This document shows positions 32,057 to 43,898 of a stretch of 64,000 nt of DNA, in pieces. Where the stretch lies: assembly GCA_018287875.1 (NCBI GenBank), contig JAGVVL010000015.1, forward strand, positions 2,170,001 to 2,234,000, written 5' to 3'. The notes under the pieces are model-generated. The model was not told the origin of the DNA. It worked only from the letters and a program-made list of their open reading frames with translations, and ran no database searches. The position numbers and the translations under genes were made by a program. Numbering within the stretch: the stretch's first letter is position 1; the number at the start of each line of letters is the position of its first letter. Source of the stretch: Nigrospora sphaerica. Its lineage: Eukaryota; Ascomycota; Sordariomycetes; Amphisphaeriales; Apiosporaceae.

Positions 32057-33115
32057 ATGCCTCATCACTACCAGAAAGCCGAGCAAGAGCACCAGGCCTT
32101 GACGGGTACCTACGACGACTCGACCGACGACTGCGAGTCGGTCAACCTGGACCGCCCGCCGGTTCCACGGCGAACCGGATGGCGGCCGGGTTGCTACTGT
32201 CTGGCCTTCCTCTTCGTGCTGACGGCCGTCTTGTCGGGCATCGTGGGTGCCGCCTGGACCTACCACGCCATCAACCTGGACAAGCTATGCTCGGCCTACA
32301 CGACGCAGTATTGTACGTGCCCGCCGGAGAGGGGTAGAGAGTGTGATTACTCGACTAACTAACCCGCGCACGTAGCCCCCTTGCTCAAGGACGTCGACGT
32401 CCAGTATAAAATGCAGACTTTCAACGGCTCCTTCAAGGCCGAGAATGTCTACCGCCAGGCCGCGGGGCCCGAGGTGGACGCCGCCTGGGAGGCCCTCGGC
32501 GTTGACTGTAAGTGGCACTCCTGATATATGGGGGTACAGGTCTAGCCCTCGGCCAGCTGTCCACAGAGCCCATCTGCCGGCTCTCGGCGCGAAAGGCGCC
32601 CCCCCCCCGGCCAAAAGAATGCGGCTAATTTCTCTCCAGCCCGCGCCGGCATCATCCCGCTCGCCGAGGGCGCGGCCTCGGGCCTCACGCGGCACCACGT
32701 GCAGGTGGCCGAGAAGCACGGCGGCGGCTACTTTGTCAACGTCGAGGCCATGCACCACCTGCACTGCCTGAACCTCGTGCGCAAGGGCCTGTACTACAAC
32801 TACGACTACTACAAGGCGCAGGGCGAGCACGCCTTCCAGAACGAGGACGTCATCATCCGCCTGCACGTCTCGCACTGCCTCGACACCATCCGCCAGGTCC
32901 TCATGTGCAACGCCGACACGGGTGTGCTGGGCCAGGTCTGGCACAACTCCAAGGAGCCCGAAGCCTTTCCCGACTTCCACTCCCGCCACAAGTGTAAGAA
33001 CTTTGACGCCATCCGCGACTGGGCCGTCCGGCTGCAGGCGCCGCCAGCCGACAGCCTGCCGGCCGACTTTCTGAAGGCGCCCGCTGCCGACGATGTTTTG
33101 GACCAGGAGATGTAG
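32057..33115 (+). CDS. UstYa-family (DUF3328) oxidative cyclase
   Basis: Exons 32057-32312, 32376-32507 and 32640-33115 (introns 63 and 132 bases, both phase 1) give 287 residues. A cytosolic Asp/Tyr-rich N-terminus precedes one membrane span (about residues 46-68, CYCLAFLFVLTAVLSGIVGAAW), then the DUF3328 domain. Both diagnostic HxxHC motifs are present: HHLHC (168-172) and HVSHC (205-209), separated by the typical GLYYNYDYYK...NEDVIIRL sequence. In ustiloxin, asperipin and phomopsin pathways these type II membrane proteins make ether or C-C crosslinks at Tyr of the peptide core. The gene faces away from the repeat precursor at 28975-30088, which supports a shared pathway. No second UstY, tyrosinase, S41 protease or transporter is visible nearby, so the locus is small. 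The start ATG at 32057 follows CTTCAAC. Confidence 0.9.
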
Positions 33116-33627
33116 AGAGGGGGGTGTGCCGTCCACCGAGTTTTTCTATACCCCCGTTAGTAATAAGCATACCGGCGTTTTGTCACTGATGACATTGTTT
33201 GGCTTTCGAGGCCGTCCTGGAAAGGCGGGCGCAAAGTGGGCGTGGCCCCGTCTGCCATACGACCAATTCACGCCCATTCTATGCGTATCATGTGTGACAC
33301 ACAGCCAAGGCTATTAAAACGCATTGCTGCCGCGCAGGACTTTGACTCGGCTCGGCCTTTCGCGCCTAACTCAGCCAGGTCCATAGACGGCGCGACGTCA
33401 CCTCGCCGTCAACTTGCGTCCAGTCGGTTACAGTCCGCTGGGCCGGCTCGGTCCCCGGTGATGGAACGAGGTGACAGGCGCCACAGCGCGGGAACGCACC
33501 CACGGTCTCAGCCCTGAGGCTGCCAGCGCCACGTGTGACTGCTTGTTGGGAGGGAGACAAAAAAAAGGAAATTAGAGAAAGAAAAGCAAAAAGAAAGTAT
33601 CACCTGAGGTGATTGAGAGTATAAGCG
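33116..33627. other. Spacer between UstYa gene and tRNA
   Basis: 512 bases with an A-rich stretch at 33556-33600; nothing coding was recognised. Confidence 0.6.
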
Positions 33628-33713
33628 TCTCCCGAGCCGGATTTGAACCGGCGACCTGTGGATATTCTAGTAACAATTACAGTCCATCGCTCTGCCAACT
33701 GAGCTATCAGGAG
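33628..33713 (-). tRNA. tRNA-Tyr (GTA) with intron
   Basis: The minus strand folds as a full cloverleaf. The acceptor stem is CTCCTGA paired with TCGGGAG, the D arm GCTC/GAGC, and the T arm GCCGG-TTCAAAT-CCGGC. The anticodon loop is CTGTAA, with GTA at 33680-33678. A 13-base intron (33676-33664) lies one base 3' of the anticodon, as in nearly all eukaryotic tRNA-Tyr genes. The discriminator base is A. Confidence 0.93.
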
Positions 33714-34471
33714 AGACAGTTGTGTTGTGATGGGAAAGGCGCTTATTGTGGTATTGATAGGGGTTAGGGATTGCCGCGGGGTTGCTGGCAACAAGACATT
33801 TCCTGAGGCTCCACTCACACTCAGCCGGACAGGGATGGGTATCTGCTGGAGGAAAAAGTCTCCAGCGACGCACCATTTCTTTATCGGTCCCCGAGTCTTT
33901 CCTTTCCAGCCGCGTGCTCAAGTCATTGGTCAGGGCCGTCGTACGGCAGAACACACTTGTTGGTGGGTCTTTTCCGTCGTACGGTGGAATACAATGTTGA
34001 CGCGTTTCTCCCCCACGAACCGCCGAGTACGGCGAGAGAAAAGGCTCAAAACTGCTTGACGATGTTGCCGATTACACGAATTGCCGGAATCAGGTCTCAA
34101 CGGCGGCCAGTCGAAGCCTCAGCGTGGACATGATACGCAAAAAGCAAACATGCTGGCGGATCCATCCTTGCGTCCATGGCATCTGTATGCAGTTGATGGT
34201 ATCTATGGTGCGAGATGTTGAAGGGACCGCGGTCCCGCTTTTTCCAAGCCAGAGCCTCCCCTCGATGCTTTTGGTCCGCGAGGGCGGCGTTGAGCCGTTC
34301 CTGTTTCATGCCCCCCCGGTCCGGAAATCATAAAAAGGCACGCCCGCACCCCCATGCATGGCTCTGAGCCGATGTTGAAATCTCATGCTCCGCGCCCCAA
34401 CTCCGAACCCCGAATGCAGTGATCCAAATCAAGAAAATGCACGAAACCCCCGAAGTCCGCAACCCCGCGCC
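33714..34471. other. Intergenic strip
   Basis: 758 bases upstream of the tRNA and downstream of GTP cyclohydrolase; no feature recognised. Confidence 0.6.
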
Positions 34472-35596
34472 TCACCTCCGGTTGAAGCCGATGAGGCTCA
34501 GGAACTCGTTGCGCGTCTTCTCCTTCTTCTCGAAGCAGCCCAGCACGCAGCTGGTAATGGTCGACGCCGTCGTCTTCTGCACGCCGCGCATCACCATGCA
34601 GAGGTGGCTCGACTCCATGACCACCTGTACGCCCTGCGGCTTCAGCACCTCCATGATGGCGTTGGCCACCTCCTTAGTCAGGCGCTCTTGCACCTGCAAC
34701 CGGCGGCTGAACATGTCGGCAATGCGCGGCAGCTTTGACAGGCCGATCACGTTGTCCTTGGGAATGTAGCCGATATGCATCTGTGCCGTGTTTTAGTCGG
34801 GTCTCGTCCTCCCGGAACGCACGGGGGCGGGCGGGTGGGCGGCCTACCTTGCCGGTGAACGGCACCAAGTGGTGCTCGCAGAGGCTAAAGACCTCGATGT
34901 CCTTGATGGTGACCATCTCGTTGTGCCCCTCGTGGAAGATGGCGTTGTTGACAATGTCCTTGACGTTGCACTGATAGCCCTCGGTAAAGGACAGCATCGC
35001 CTTGGCGTACCGGTCGGGCGTGGCCAGCAGGCCCTCGCGGTCGGGGTCCTCGCCTACGCACTCGAGCAGCGTCCGGACGGCCGCGCGCATCTTGTCGAGC
35101 CGCGCCGCCCGCTGCTCAGCGCTCTCCTCGAGTCGTTCGCGCGTTCCGCGGCCTGGGACACACGCCGTCAGCCATCCGAAGACGGTAGTCAATAGGTCCA
35201 CTGGGGAAGAAGGGTGCGCCTACTTGGGCGGCTGAGACCGTCAAAGTCGATGACGGGACTCGGCGAGCGCGTGACTACCTGGCCCTCGGCCAACTTGGCC
35301 TTCCTGCGCTTCTTGCCGCCCTCGGGTTCGTCGCGCGGGTCCCGGGCCGCCTTGCTCATGCTGGTTCTGCGCTTGGCCTCGCCGTCGCGGTCCGGGGTCT
35401 CGTCGGCCTCGCCCTCCTTGGCGCGTCGCTTGCGCTTCTTGTTCTTCTTCTTCTCCGAACCGTCGCCCGAAGCCGGAAGGCCGCCATTGACCGAGACCTC
35501 GGCGTCCGAGAGCACGGAATCCGAGCTGTCGGAGCCCGTCGAGCGGTGCTGTTTCGACTTTTTCGCCTCGCGGCTTGCGTCGGCAACGTGGGCCAT
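34472..35596 (-). CDS. FOL2: GTP cyclohydrolase I
   Basis: Three exons, 35596-35224, 35152-34848 and 34780-34472 (introns 71 and 67 bases), give 328 residues. The first ~125 residues are a fungal extension: disordered, Lys-rich ([19 protein letters not shown]) and Ser-rich. The catalytic domain follows with [22 protein letters not shown], the zinc motif [13 protein letters not shown] (Cys plus His), [35 protein letters not shown] and [13 protein letters not shown] (second zinc Cys). The enzyme opens GTP to dihydroneopterin triphosphate, the first step toward folate and tetrahydrobiopterin. The splice between exons 2 and 3 falls exactly between FTGK and MHIGY, as needed. The 5' flank carries a (GT)n run near 35640-35665. 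Confidence 0.96.
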
Positions 35597-36602
35597 GGTA
35601 GCGACGGAACACGCACGAGTCGACGCGCAGCGACAGAGGGTGTGCGTGTCTGTGTGTGTGTGTGTGACACGTGTGAGTACGAGACGTTCGCTCGGGGAAC
35701 GGCGTGCGACCTGAAAGTTGGAGGCGATCGCTCGCGCGCGGGGTGAGCAGTTTTATGCTCGGCGGGTAGGGGAACTTGTCTGGCTTTCGTGACTCCGATC
35801 CGTGGTGGGCAGCAACCACGGCGAACAATCACCTATCAAGCAATGCAGTGTGCCAGAGGGGGCGAGAGAGGCTTTACAATAGCGCGGGCAAAACGGCTCG
35901 CAAAACTCCCGCAGTCAGCCGGGACCGAACAGTGCAGGAACCAAAGATTACACCCTTCACGTCTTTTAACTTTCCGAATTCCGCAGAAATGGCCCGACTC
36001 ATGCCCATCCCCGCTATCGGAATTTCCTGGGCTAACGCCAAAGAAGCAGATGAGAAGCTGGGATATCGAGACCCTGCGCTACTGCACGGTGGAATTCGAC
36101 GTCAAGGGTACTCCCATCCTTACACAGGCCATACCTTGTACTCCGTACTTTTTTTTTTTGGTCTTGGGCCACGACCCCACGTCGACCCTCCTGTCCCGCA
36201 CCGGTGGGCCCCCCACAGCAAGCGGCAAGTCAGCCACACTCGCCGCATACTAGCCACATCAGCCACATATACCCCTACCCAACTAAACAGGCGGTGAGAG
36301 CCCTAGGTGTGCAGGGGCAGCGGCAGAATCCAAGCTCAACTTCAACGGCCTTGGGCTAACACTGCGTGCCGTCACCACCACGTCCTCCAAACCACTGTCG
36401 CCATTTATCCCGTGGGAACGACTGCCCGCGTCCTCGAAGACTACGCAAAGCAAAGACAACACAAGCGCGCGCTCTAATTAACGCCTCAAGATACGGATAG
36501 GACGCGCCCGTCGCGACTTCCCATCTCTTCCACGTTGCTACAACACCCCGGATCAAGACCCATCCATCCACCCTTCCCGACCGGATCCCTGTCCACCTCG
36601 AG
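35597..36602. other. Divergent promoter region
   Basis: 1006 bases between GTP cyclohydrolase and TAF11. They contain a (GT)n dinucleotide run near 35640-35665 and a T-run near 36150; no further feature. Confidence 0.6.
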
Positions 36603-37634
36603 ATGGCCTCGTCGCCGCCGGCCCACTCGCCCGCGGGCTCGCCCCCGTACCCCGCCAACTCGCCCTTGCCCTCCAAGAAGCGCGGCTCGGGGGCCGCCGA
36701 CCTGGGCTCGGGTCACTCGTCCATCAAGCGGCGGAAGCACTCGGTCATGTCCATCGCTTCGACCTCGTCCACGCACCCCCTCCGGCAGACGTCCTTTCCG
36801 CCCGACGAGTCGCAGACCCAGGCCTTCTCGCCCTCGTTCCGCCGGTCGCCCAGCATTGATAACATGAGCCTCGTGAGCGGCAGCCAGGTTAGCGCCGCGC
36901 CTGTCAAGAAGAAGCGCGGCCGCAAGTCCAAGGCCGAGCGCGCCCGCGAGGCCGCTGAAGAGGCCGCCCGCGGCGCCACGCCTAGCGGCGCTGCCGGCGG
37001 CGCCGCCGCGAGTGTCGTCAGTAACGGCAGCGGCGCTGTCAAGCCCGGCGGTGACGAGGACGGCGAGGCCAACCGCGACGACGGCGGCGCCGGCGCCTTC
37101 GATATTCCCGAGAACATGGCCAGTAAGGCTGCTGCGCGCTCCAAGGAACAGATCAAGGAGGACGATCGGCTTCGTGCCCTGCTCAAGCAGCGCATGACGG
37201 ATCATCAGTTCCACCGCTACGAGGTCTGGCACCAGTCCAAGTTGACCCTGGGTAGCATAAGAAAATACATCAACTCGGTCACGTCGCAGTCGGTCCAGCC
37301 CTCCATTCCCCAGGCCATGCAGGTCGTCTGCAAGCTGTTCGTGGGCGACATTGTCGAGGAGGCCCGCCGCGTCCAGCAGGAGTGGATCGCCGCCGGCGAG
37401 AAGCAGACCGACCTGCCCGACGAAAAGGAGAACGAGGAGAACCTCAGCGAGGAGTCCAAGAACCGGCGCCAGGCCCCGCTACGCCCGGATCATTTGCAGG
37501 AAGCCTACCGACGATGGCGTGTTTCCAACCCGGGCGGCGGCTCCGGCGGCAGCCTGATGGTGTGGAATCAACAGACGCGCAACGGGGCTGAGAGATTTGC
37601 GCCGAGGGCTGGTGGACGCCGCCTCTTCAAATAA
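36603..37634 (+). CDS. TAF11: TFIID subunit TAF11
   Basis: A single exon of 343 residues. The N-terminal ~190 residues are Ser/Pro/Ala-rich with a basic KKKRGRKSK patch. From about residue 195 the TAFII28 histone-fold runs: LRALLKQRMTDHQFHRYEVWHQSKLTLGSIRKYINSVTSQSVQPSIPQAMQVVCKLFVGDIVEEARRVQ, and after a charged insert the C-terminal helix PLRPDHLQEAYRRWR. TAF11 pairs with TAF13 through these folds and helps position TBP in TFIID. The insert between helices 2-3 and the last helix (GEKQTDLPDEKENEENLSEESKNRRQ) is acidic and typical of filamentous fungi. The ATG is the first of the frame and lies in good context. Confidence 0.92.
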   Translation: MASSPPAHSPAGSPPYPANSPLPSKKRGSGAADLGSGHSSIKRRKHSVMSIASTSSTHPLRQTSFPPDESQTQAFSPSFRRSPSIDNMSLVSGSQVSAAPVKKKRGRKSKAERAREAAEEAARGATPSGAAGGAAASVVSNGSGAVKPGGDEDGEANRDDGGAGAFDIPENMASKAAARSKEQIKEDDRLRALLKQRMTDHQFHRYEVWHQSKLTLGSIRKYINSVTSQSVQPSIPQAMQVVCKLFVGDIVEEARRVQQEWIAAGEKQTDLPDEKENEENLSEESKNRRQAPLRPDHLQEAYRRWRVSNPGGGSGGSLMVWNQQTRNGAERFAPRAGGRRLFK

Positions 37635-38219
37635 CGGGAAGGCTGTGAGATGGTACGGGTGGACGAGGTAATGATGCAGAATGCGATGGCTCGGAATGAC
37701 GGCGATGCGTTTCGTCCACGCCGCACCGGTAAGGCGTTTTACGGTTACGGGGCGAACACAGGGTATGACTTAGTGGGCATGGCCAAGCCATGCCAGGCGT
37801 TTGCGGGGCTGTTTTCAAGGTTGTGTGTGATACCCAGTACAGAATAATTCAGGAGCATGTCTGCATCCTGACCGGCGGGTTTCCACTTGGTGAGGGCCCG
37901 CCCGTCCGTATTTATCTCGGGGGCGGCATTCACCCCTCAACTCGTCTTTGGGTATGTGATTGCTGACGGAGGGGCCACTTCTAGTCATGCTCTTTGGTTT
38001 CCCAAGATCTTCATTTACTACGAAGCAAGAATGAGGACCAGTCCTTGGTGTACATAAAAGGGGTATAATCCGCCGCCCGTGGTGTGTCCAGCACCACTTT
38101 CAGTGCGCCTCTTCAGACCCGCCGTGCCTTTCTCTGCATTCCAAGCAGTGCCTCTCCGCCATGTTCGTCGAGAACATTCTGCGTCATTTTCGAAGTAGTC
38201 CGCTATCCGGTCATTTTCA
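37635..38219. other. Convergent spacer
   Basis: 585 bases between TAF11 and the Ppo-like gene. A 21-23 base direct repeat (ATTCTGCGTC...) is visible at 38175-38240 (AGAACATTCTGCGTC twice); otherwise nothing. Confidence 0.55.
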
Positions 38220-41200
38220 TCAAGAACATTCTGCGTCCCACACCAGAGGCAAGCTCCTGGGCACGGCGCACACCTCGCCCTCGTCGTCCGTCAGATACAT
38301 TGTGGCCCCCCTCTTCCCGTCGGCCCTGTTGTCGTCGTCCCAGACCACCATCCAGTCCGAGTCAACGTCGGCTCGCACGTCTTCGACCAGATCGAATGCC
38401 TCCACCCCGAGCCCGCCGTCTCCCATCAGTTCGCTACTCCTCGCATCCGTGCCCGGAGGAAATGGCAGGGTGACGCGTCGCGGAGACCGCTGTGCCGCTT
38501 CGCACCGCAGCCCTGGCAAGCGCAGTACGGCCAGAAAAAGCCCGAGGGTGGTCTGGACGATGGGACACGTGGTGGCCAGGTCGCCGATACCGAGGGCGTC
38601 GTAAGTGGCAAGTGGGCGGTCGGGCTGAAAACGAGTCGCGTGGGGAAAGACGGACGGATGCGAGGCCGTCTTGGATACGTCAATCAGAGCTGGGGCTGTG
38701 GCTTGACGTCTGCGCCAATACGACCGACCGTTCTGCATGGCGGCCAGGCGGAAACCTTCCAACATGTATCCGAGGGCGCCGTCAGGTGTCTGCGGCTGGG
38801 CGAGCCCCCCGCGACCCGGGGGCATAACAATATCGTCCCGAGTTGCCGAGGGCCGTGGCGCCACGCGGTGCGTGAGAAAGTACTCAACACTCTCCACGAG
38901 GACGTGGCACATGGAGCCCACTTGGACGGCCATGGCCCGGATCAAGGGGCACATGCTGTGGTCGACGTCGCCCGAGTCCGCCCACCGATCCCAGGCCCTT
39001 TCCATCCACGATGCTTCCCGCCGGTTCCTTTGTGCTTCCAGAACCCGGGATCGAAGGAGCTCGACGGCGTCATGCGCCCCTTTCTCTCGCCCGAAAGCGC
39101 CACCGGGCTCGTGATGGGCCTCGGCATCGTATATGGCCGACAGCGCATCCCAAACGTCCGTCTCGGTCATGGATCCGCTCTGTGGCCGGGTGCACTCGGC
39201 GACATCGATGCGGAAAAGACGGCAGTACAGACGGGAGAGTACTGTGTGTGCCACGTCGCGGACGAGGTCGACAGTCCCAGCGCCCCGTCGCTGGGCTAGA
39301 TCCTGCATTAGGTTCGGAACGAGGCTCTGGGTCTCATGGTAGGGACTCCCGGAGAGCCGGTTGATCAGCTGCGCGTGCTGTCTCTCCAAGCAGTACTTTC
39401 CGGGCCGGAGGGGTGGGAGCAAGGCGGCGCCAAAGGGCGTGAGGGCCGGTGGAGCGGGGGCGGCGAGGCCGTAGGACCCGTCTTCAGCCAGCCGGGCCAG
39501 AATCGCGCGGCTGCGGGCCGGCACGACGAGCGGGAAGTGGGCGTAGATGCTGGTGGGTGCCAAGCTCCTCGGGAGGGCCCGGAGGATAAGCTTGTGCATG
39601 ACGCCGCCGTGGGCGACCTGGCGGTCCGAGGCGATTTCGCGGGACCTGGCAACACACCGCCTGTCAGCTTTTTATCCATCTCTCTCTTTCGCGTGGCACA
39701 GAGGTCCCGTGACTGACGTACCCCCAGCGCGTGACTACGGCGGGATCGAGGGCGTCGGCCAGGGCCGGGCTCCCCCTGAGCAGCGCCACCATGTCACGCA
39801 GCAGCGCGCGCGTTATCGTGGGCCCGCCGGCGAGCCCTCCCGTATACGCGCTGGCACGGCGCCGCGGCCCCTGCTGCTCGGCCAGCAACCCTGCCTGGAG
39901 ATCGACGGCCGCGGGCTCGGCGTACAGCACCCGTAGCCTGCACACCACGCTGGCGGAGGCGCCGAGCGCTGCCCACGTTGTGTGGCATGTGAGCCCCAGC
40001 CCGGCGCGGTGCCCGTTTAGCGTCGCGGGGCGGTCGCGTCCCAGGGCGCGCGCTTCTGTCGCACGAAACGCCCAGGGGGTTCGGCAGCTGCCGTACGCGC
40101 TGGCAACGGCCCCGATCGACGCCGTCAGCTCCGCAGCTAGCGCCTCCTCGGACAGGGCGCCGTCCTCGCCGCGTTCTCGTTCTCCAAATAGCCACCCCTC
40201 CGGTTGGCCGGTGCTGTCTTTCCCGTGAGCCCGCGCCGAAGCCGTCGTCGCGGCTTCCGCCTCTTCTGCGGCCGCACAGAAGTTGCGCTCGATCCATTGG
40301 TTGTCCCTTTCCGATACCATGGCCTTCCAGAAGCCAAGAACGCAGGGCTGAATGAGCGAGGCCGGCGAGGCCGGCGCTCCGCTGGCGGACCCCTGCACTC
40401 GTGGGTCCACGGTATAGTCCGAGCCCGACTCGTTGAGCCCCAGCAGGGTCTTGAGGTAGTCGTGCACAATGATATTACCATAGAGGCCGCAGGTAATGCG
40501 CCGGGCGGTCTGAAAGAGCGCCTCGTCGTGCCTGGCCCGGGCGTCGGCCCCGGGCGTATCCGGCCGTGACACCTCGGGAACGGCAAAGCGGCCCGATTCG
40601 TTGATCCTGCCCCGAATAAGCACCGCCTCCAATCTCGGGAGCCTCCGGCACTGCTTACACTTGCAGGCGGGTGGCAACGTAGTTGTGGTACCGGCCGAAC
40701 ATGACCAGCAGCACACCGACCCCCGGCGGCAACCGCGCCGCCTGTTGGGAGGCAAAACGGTCCGTCTTGAGCAGACCGTCTCGAAATAGCCTCATGGAGG
40801 ACCGGGAGGCCTCATCACGGCCATACAGGGGCGAGAGGTCGAGCGAAGGCTGGGCAGCCGCGTCAGGGGCGTCCGGATGTTCCTGGTATGATGAGCGAGG
40901 CTGCGAACGAGTTGAGAGGTTTCCGTCTTACAGTCTCGAAGGTATCCAATTCGATCACGCTCGCCAAATGCACCAGAATGCTGGAAAGTTGGCTTGGATG
41001 ATCCCGCTGCATCGCGTCCCGAGCCATCAGTAGGTCGAAAACTCGTTCGGCGGGGGGCAAATTGGCTTGATGCAAGGACAAAAGCTCCCTCTGGCAAAAC
41101 GATAGATGATGAATCCCAGCAAGAGAAGGAGCGGTTTTGTCCGCTTCTACCTGGGGAGGGTTTGATCCGTTGTCCAACATCTGTAGGATGACCTGCTGAA

Positions 41201-41549
41201 GAACTCCGTTGGGGGGGGAGCATCTGGTTATTCGGCCGGCTATATTGATTAGGTGCTCCACCAGATCATCCGAGGTCTGGACACCGCCGGTTATTCGATA
41301 ATACAGAGAGGCCCTGAGCACCTCCAGATCTTCGATGGTTAGATGATACAACGTCGTGGCCATGTTACCCCATCCTCGCCCGCGGAAGGGTCGACACAAA
41401 AGCCAGAGTATATGGCAAAGCACCCGCCATCGACAGAGGTGGATTTTTTTCGTCACCGCATCCATGTCTGCCGCCTGCTCGTTCGTCTGGGTGAGTTGGA
41501 ATAAGGATGATGCTCGTTGCCCAAGCCGCTCTAGGGGATTTACGGACAC
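38220..41549 (-). CDS. Ppo-type fatty-acid dioxygenase/P450 fusion with altered active sites
   Basis: Exons 41549-40932, 40882-40659, 40606-39722 and 39645-38220 join in phase to 1050 residues, the usual size of psi-factor oxygenases (linoleate diol synthases). Diagnostic blocks are FDLLMARD, LDLSPLYG, PPGVGVLLVMFGRYHNYVAT, INESGRF, DEALFQTARRITCGLYGNIIVHDYLK, SERDNQW, MHKLILRALP, SIYAHFP and an EGFR (ExxR) helix. Key residues look lost. Where the family has IIIH at the distal haem site, this protein has VIEL. The catalytic YRWH (Tyr and proximal His) is GFWK. The P450 Cys loop reads LGIGDLATTCPI, two residues too long and without the Gly after Cys. Normal members convert oleate and linoleate to hydroperoxides and diols that steer sporulation. 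This one is probably a pseudoenzyme or has a new job. The first ~150 residues do not match the family, so the start is uncertain. Confidence 0.8.
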
Positions 41550-43898
41550 CTAGGAATATAGACACCCTGGGATATGGGCACCGGGGTCTTGGCGGCGCCA
41601 AAAGGGGTAATTCACCTGACCCTTCATCCTTCGCCCCCAAACGGGCTCCTCGCGTATGCAGTGTCTTTACAGGCAAATAAATGGATGGAAGCTGACGATG
41701 GGGGCGTACGGAACAAGTTGCCGAGTCGCAATAGCCACAGATATCACCATCATGATCGATTTTTATATCCACCCCAAGACCATCTTTTGTACCCCTGGTG
41801 GCCCCGCATCGAACCAAGGCGCCGTAGCTCTCCATATCATTCCTCCGTTGGGCTGTCTCACTCGGTGGGCCAGAAGCAGTCCGGTGCCCCTAAACACGAA
41901 AAGCTTCGCCCAGGGCAGAGTATCGGTGATGCGTTGTCCACTTGGAGGCTGGTGGGGCGTAGATGACCTCGAGTATAATTAGTTTGTTGCACAGAGTCCA
42001 TCCGCACTCGGCAAGGCTATTTATACCCCGGCTCAGCCGAAGGCCCCCTTCCCGACTGCGTCACGGTTGGCCCTATCTCCCTACGATCAAGGCCGCCGGA
42101 GGTGCCTTTTATCGGAACGGCATCTTCCCAGGACATCGAGGGACGCCATGCGTCGATACATGCCAGTAACACGAACGTGTAGGACTGAGTCCCCTGAAAG
42201 TGGTGCGCATTATCCGGTTTTGGTACCATACCCGACCCAGAACCGACGCTGCCCCGAGTTTCGGGGCCAGCCTCAGCTCCAAAGTACCAAGGCGGAGGAT
42301 AGTTGACCGAGCAAGTTTTTCGATGCCCTTGTTGCCGCCGCGGGTGATGCACGATTTGCAGCCCGGCCTTGTTCGCATTGCTCCCCCAAAACGGGGGGTG
42401 TTGGCATCCCGGCATACTCGATGATGCGGCACAGCAGCCCCTAGGCTTAGTTGACTTGCAGCACGGCATGGTTCTTTTGGGGGCTGCGCAGGAAAGGGTG
42501 TTTACAAGTATCGTCGATGCGGCTGACACGTCATCGTGACCCCCCCCTCCCCAGGAGCGGCAACACGGGGGCAATACAGGTAAGGCTGGCCACCCGGACT
42601 CGTGTGGTTCGCAACCAAGGCTCGCGTGGCTTTGCACTCCGACGAGCTAGATAATGAACGAAGCCACCCAGTCAGGAACAGACGACTCTGTACGACGTGG
42701 GCCGACGGCGGCCGGGCTGGCTCCACGGCGCCGACACGCGCATGCCAGACGCATGCCAGGCGCCAGGGGAGGGCCATGGGACTCGTGGGATCGGGTCGTG
42801 AGGCCCCGTGGTGCTACGGCGACGGCGGAGAAAGGGCAGATACGGAAGGCTGGGCCAGGTGGGTAGCACCGGGGCGCAGTAGCGCAGAGCCGACAAGGCC
42901 CCCAAGACCCAACGCATCGTTGACCCGCAGCGTCGATCCCCTCATTGGTCGCCAAGCCGTCATCCTCAGCTTGCAGGCCCGATGGCCGGATAGGCGACCG
43001 GGCGGCCACCACTGCAGGGCTGTCGATAGTCGGTCGGCTCCAGCCCTGGCCTGGATGGGTGGGTGCATACTGGGCGGCGGGAACCTCGCGGATTGGCTAG
43101 GGATCAATATCGGCCCTCGGCCGCGTCTTCCGCTTTGGATCGGGGCCAAGCAGCCTGTCAAGGTCGCCCCTCCAAAGCGAGGCCCGGGGCCAATGGGGAG
43201 CGCTCTGCTACCGAGCCGAGGCGCCCTGCCCGAGCGTCGTCAACACGAGACAGCTGGAAGAACCGCTCCGTGGCGCCGACGCTGGCGAGCTCGATCCGCT
43301 TCATGAAGCTGAAACTGCCATCCTCCACGCGCCCGCCCTGCTGTGTTCCGCGCGTCTTCTAGCGGCCGCCGACAGTCTTCTCGCCGACTTTGCCAACCGC
43401 CACGGGCCATACAAGGCAACCAGATGGGCGTTATGGCCGTGCCACAAAGCCTCCGAGACTTCTTGGTCGCCATAGAGCACCCTGGGGCCTCCATACGACA
43501 ATGGCATCGAGAAACCTGCTCGTGGCACCTTGCATCCCCGCCGTCGATCCCAACATGGGGGTCTTGGTGTGGCTGGCTCTGCCCGGCCGAGCCTGCTCTT
43601 CTGCGGACGGATACTCCCCGTCGTATCTTGGTAATGGTCCTCTCTTAGCCTGATCCGAAGCAGGTGTGGTCTGGGATGGCGGCAAGGACTGAGCTGGTGG
43701 GCCTGCCGCCCGCGCGTGAGCGAACCGCTGGTGCGGCGCCTCGTCTGCTGGACTGGAAGCTGCCCACCTGTCTGGTCTTGATCCTGCACAAGCGTGGCGA
43801 GTTCGGTTGGAGAGGAATTCGTAGCTACAATGCGGAGTCTTGTCGCATGGCGGGCTCTATCTCTATATTCAGGCCTTCCTCGTTCGCCCCGTCGGCGT
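41550..43898. other. Long intergenic strip (2.3 kb)
   Basis: Frames of up to 234 codons occur (for example + strand 42602-43306), but none resembles a family or has splice support. A fragment around 43300-43440 reads like protein (ETAILHAPALLCSARLLAA...) but is interrupted; it may be a relic. No RNA gene was seen. Confidence 0.45.

Noticed and set aside
42602..43440. Possible gene relic with protein-like fragment around 43300-43440
   Set aside because: The readable piece is only about 45 residues, belongs to no family I can name, and is interrupted in all frames.
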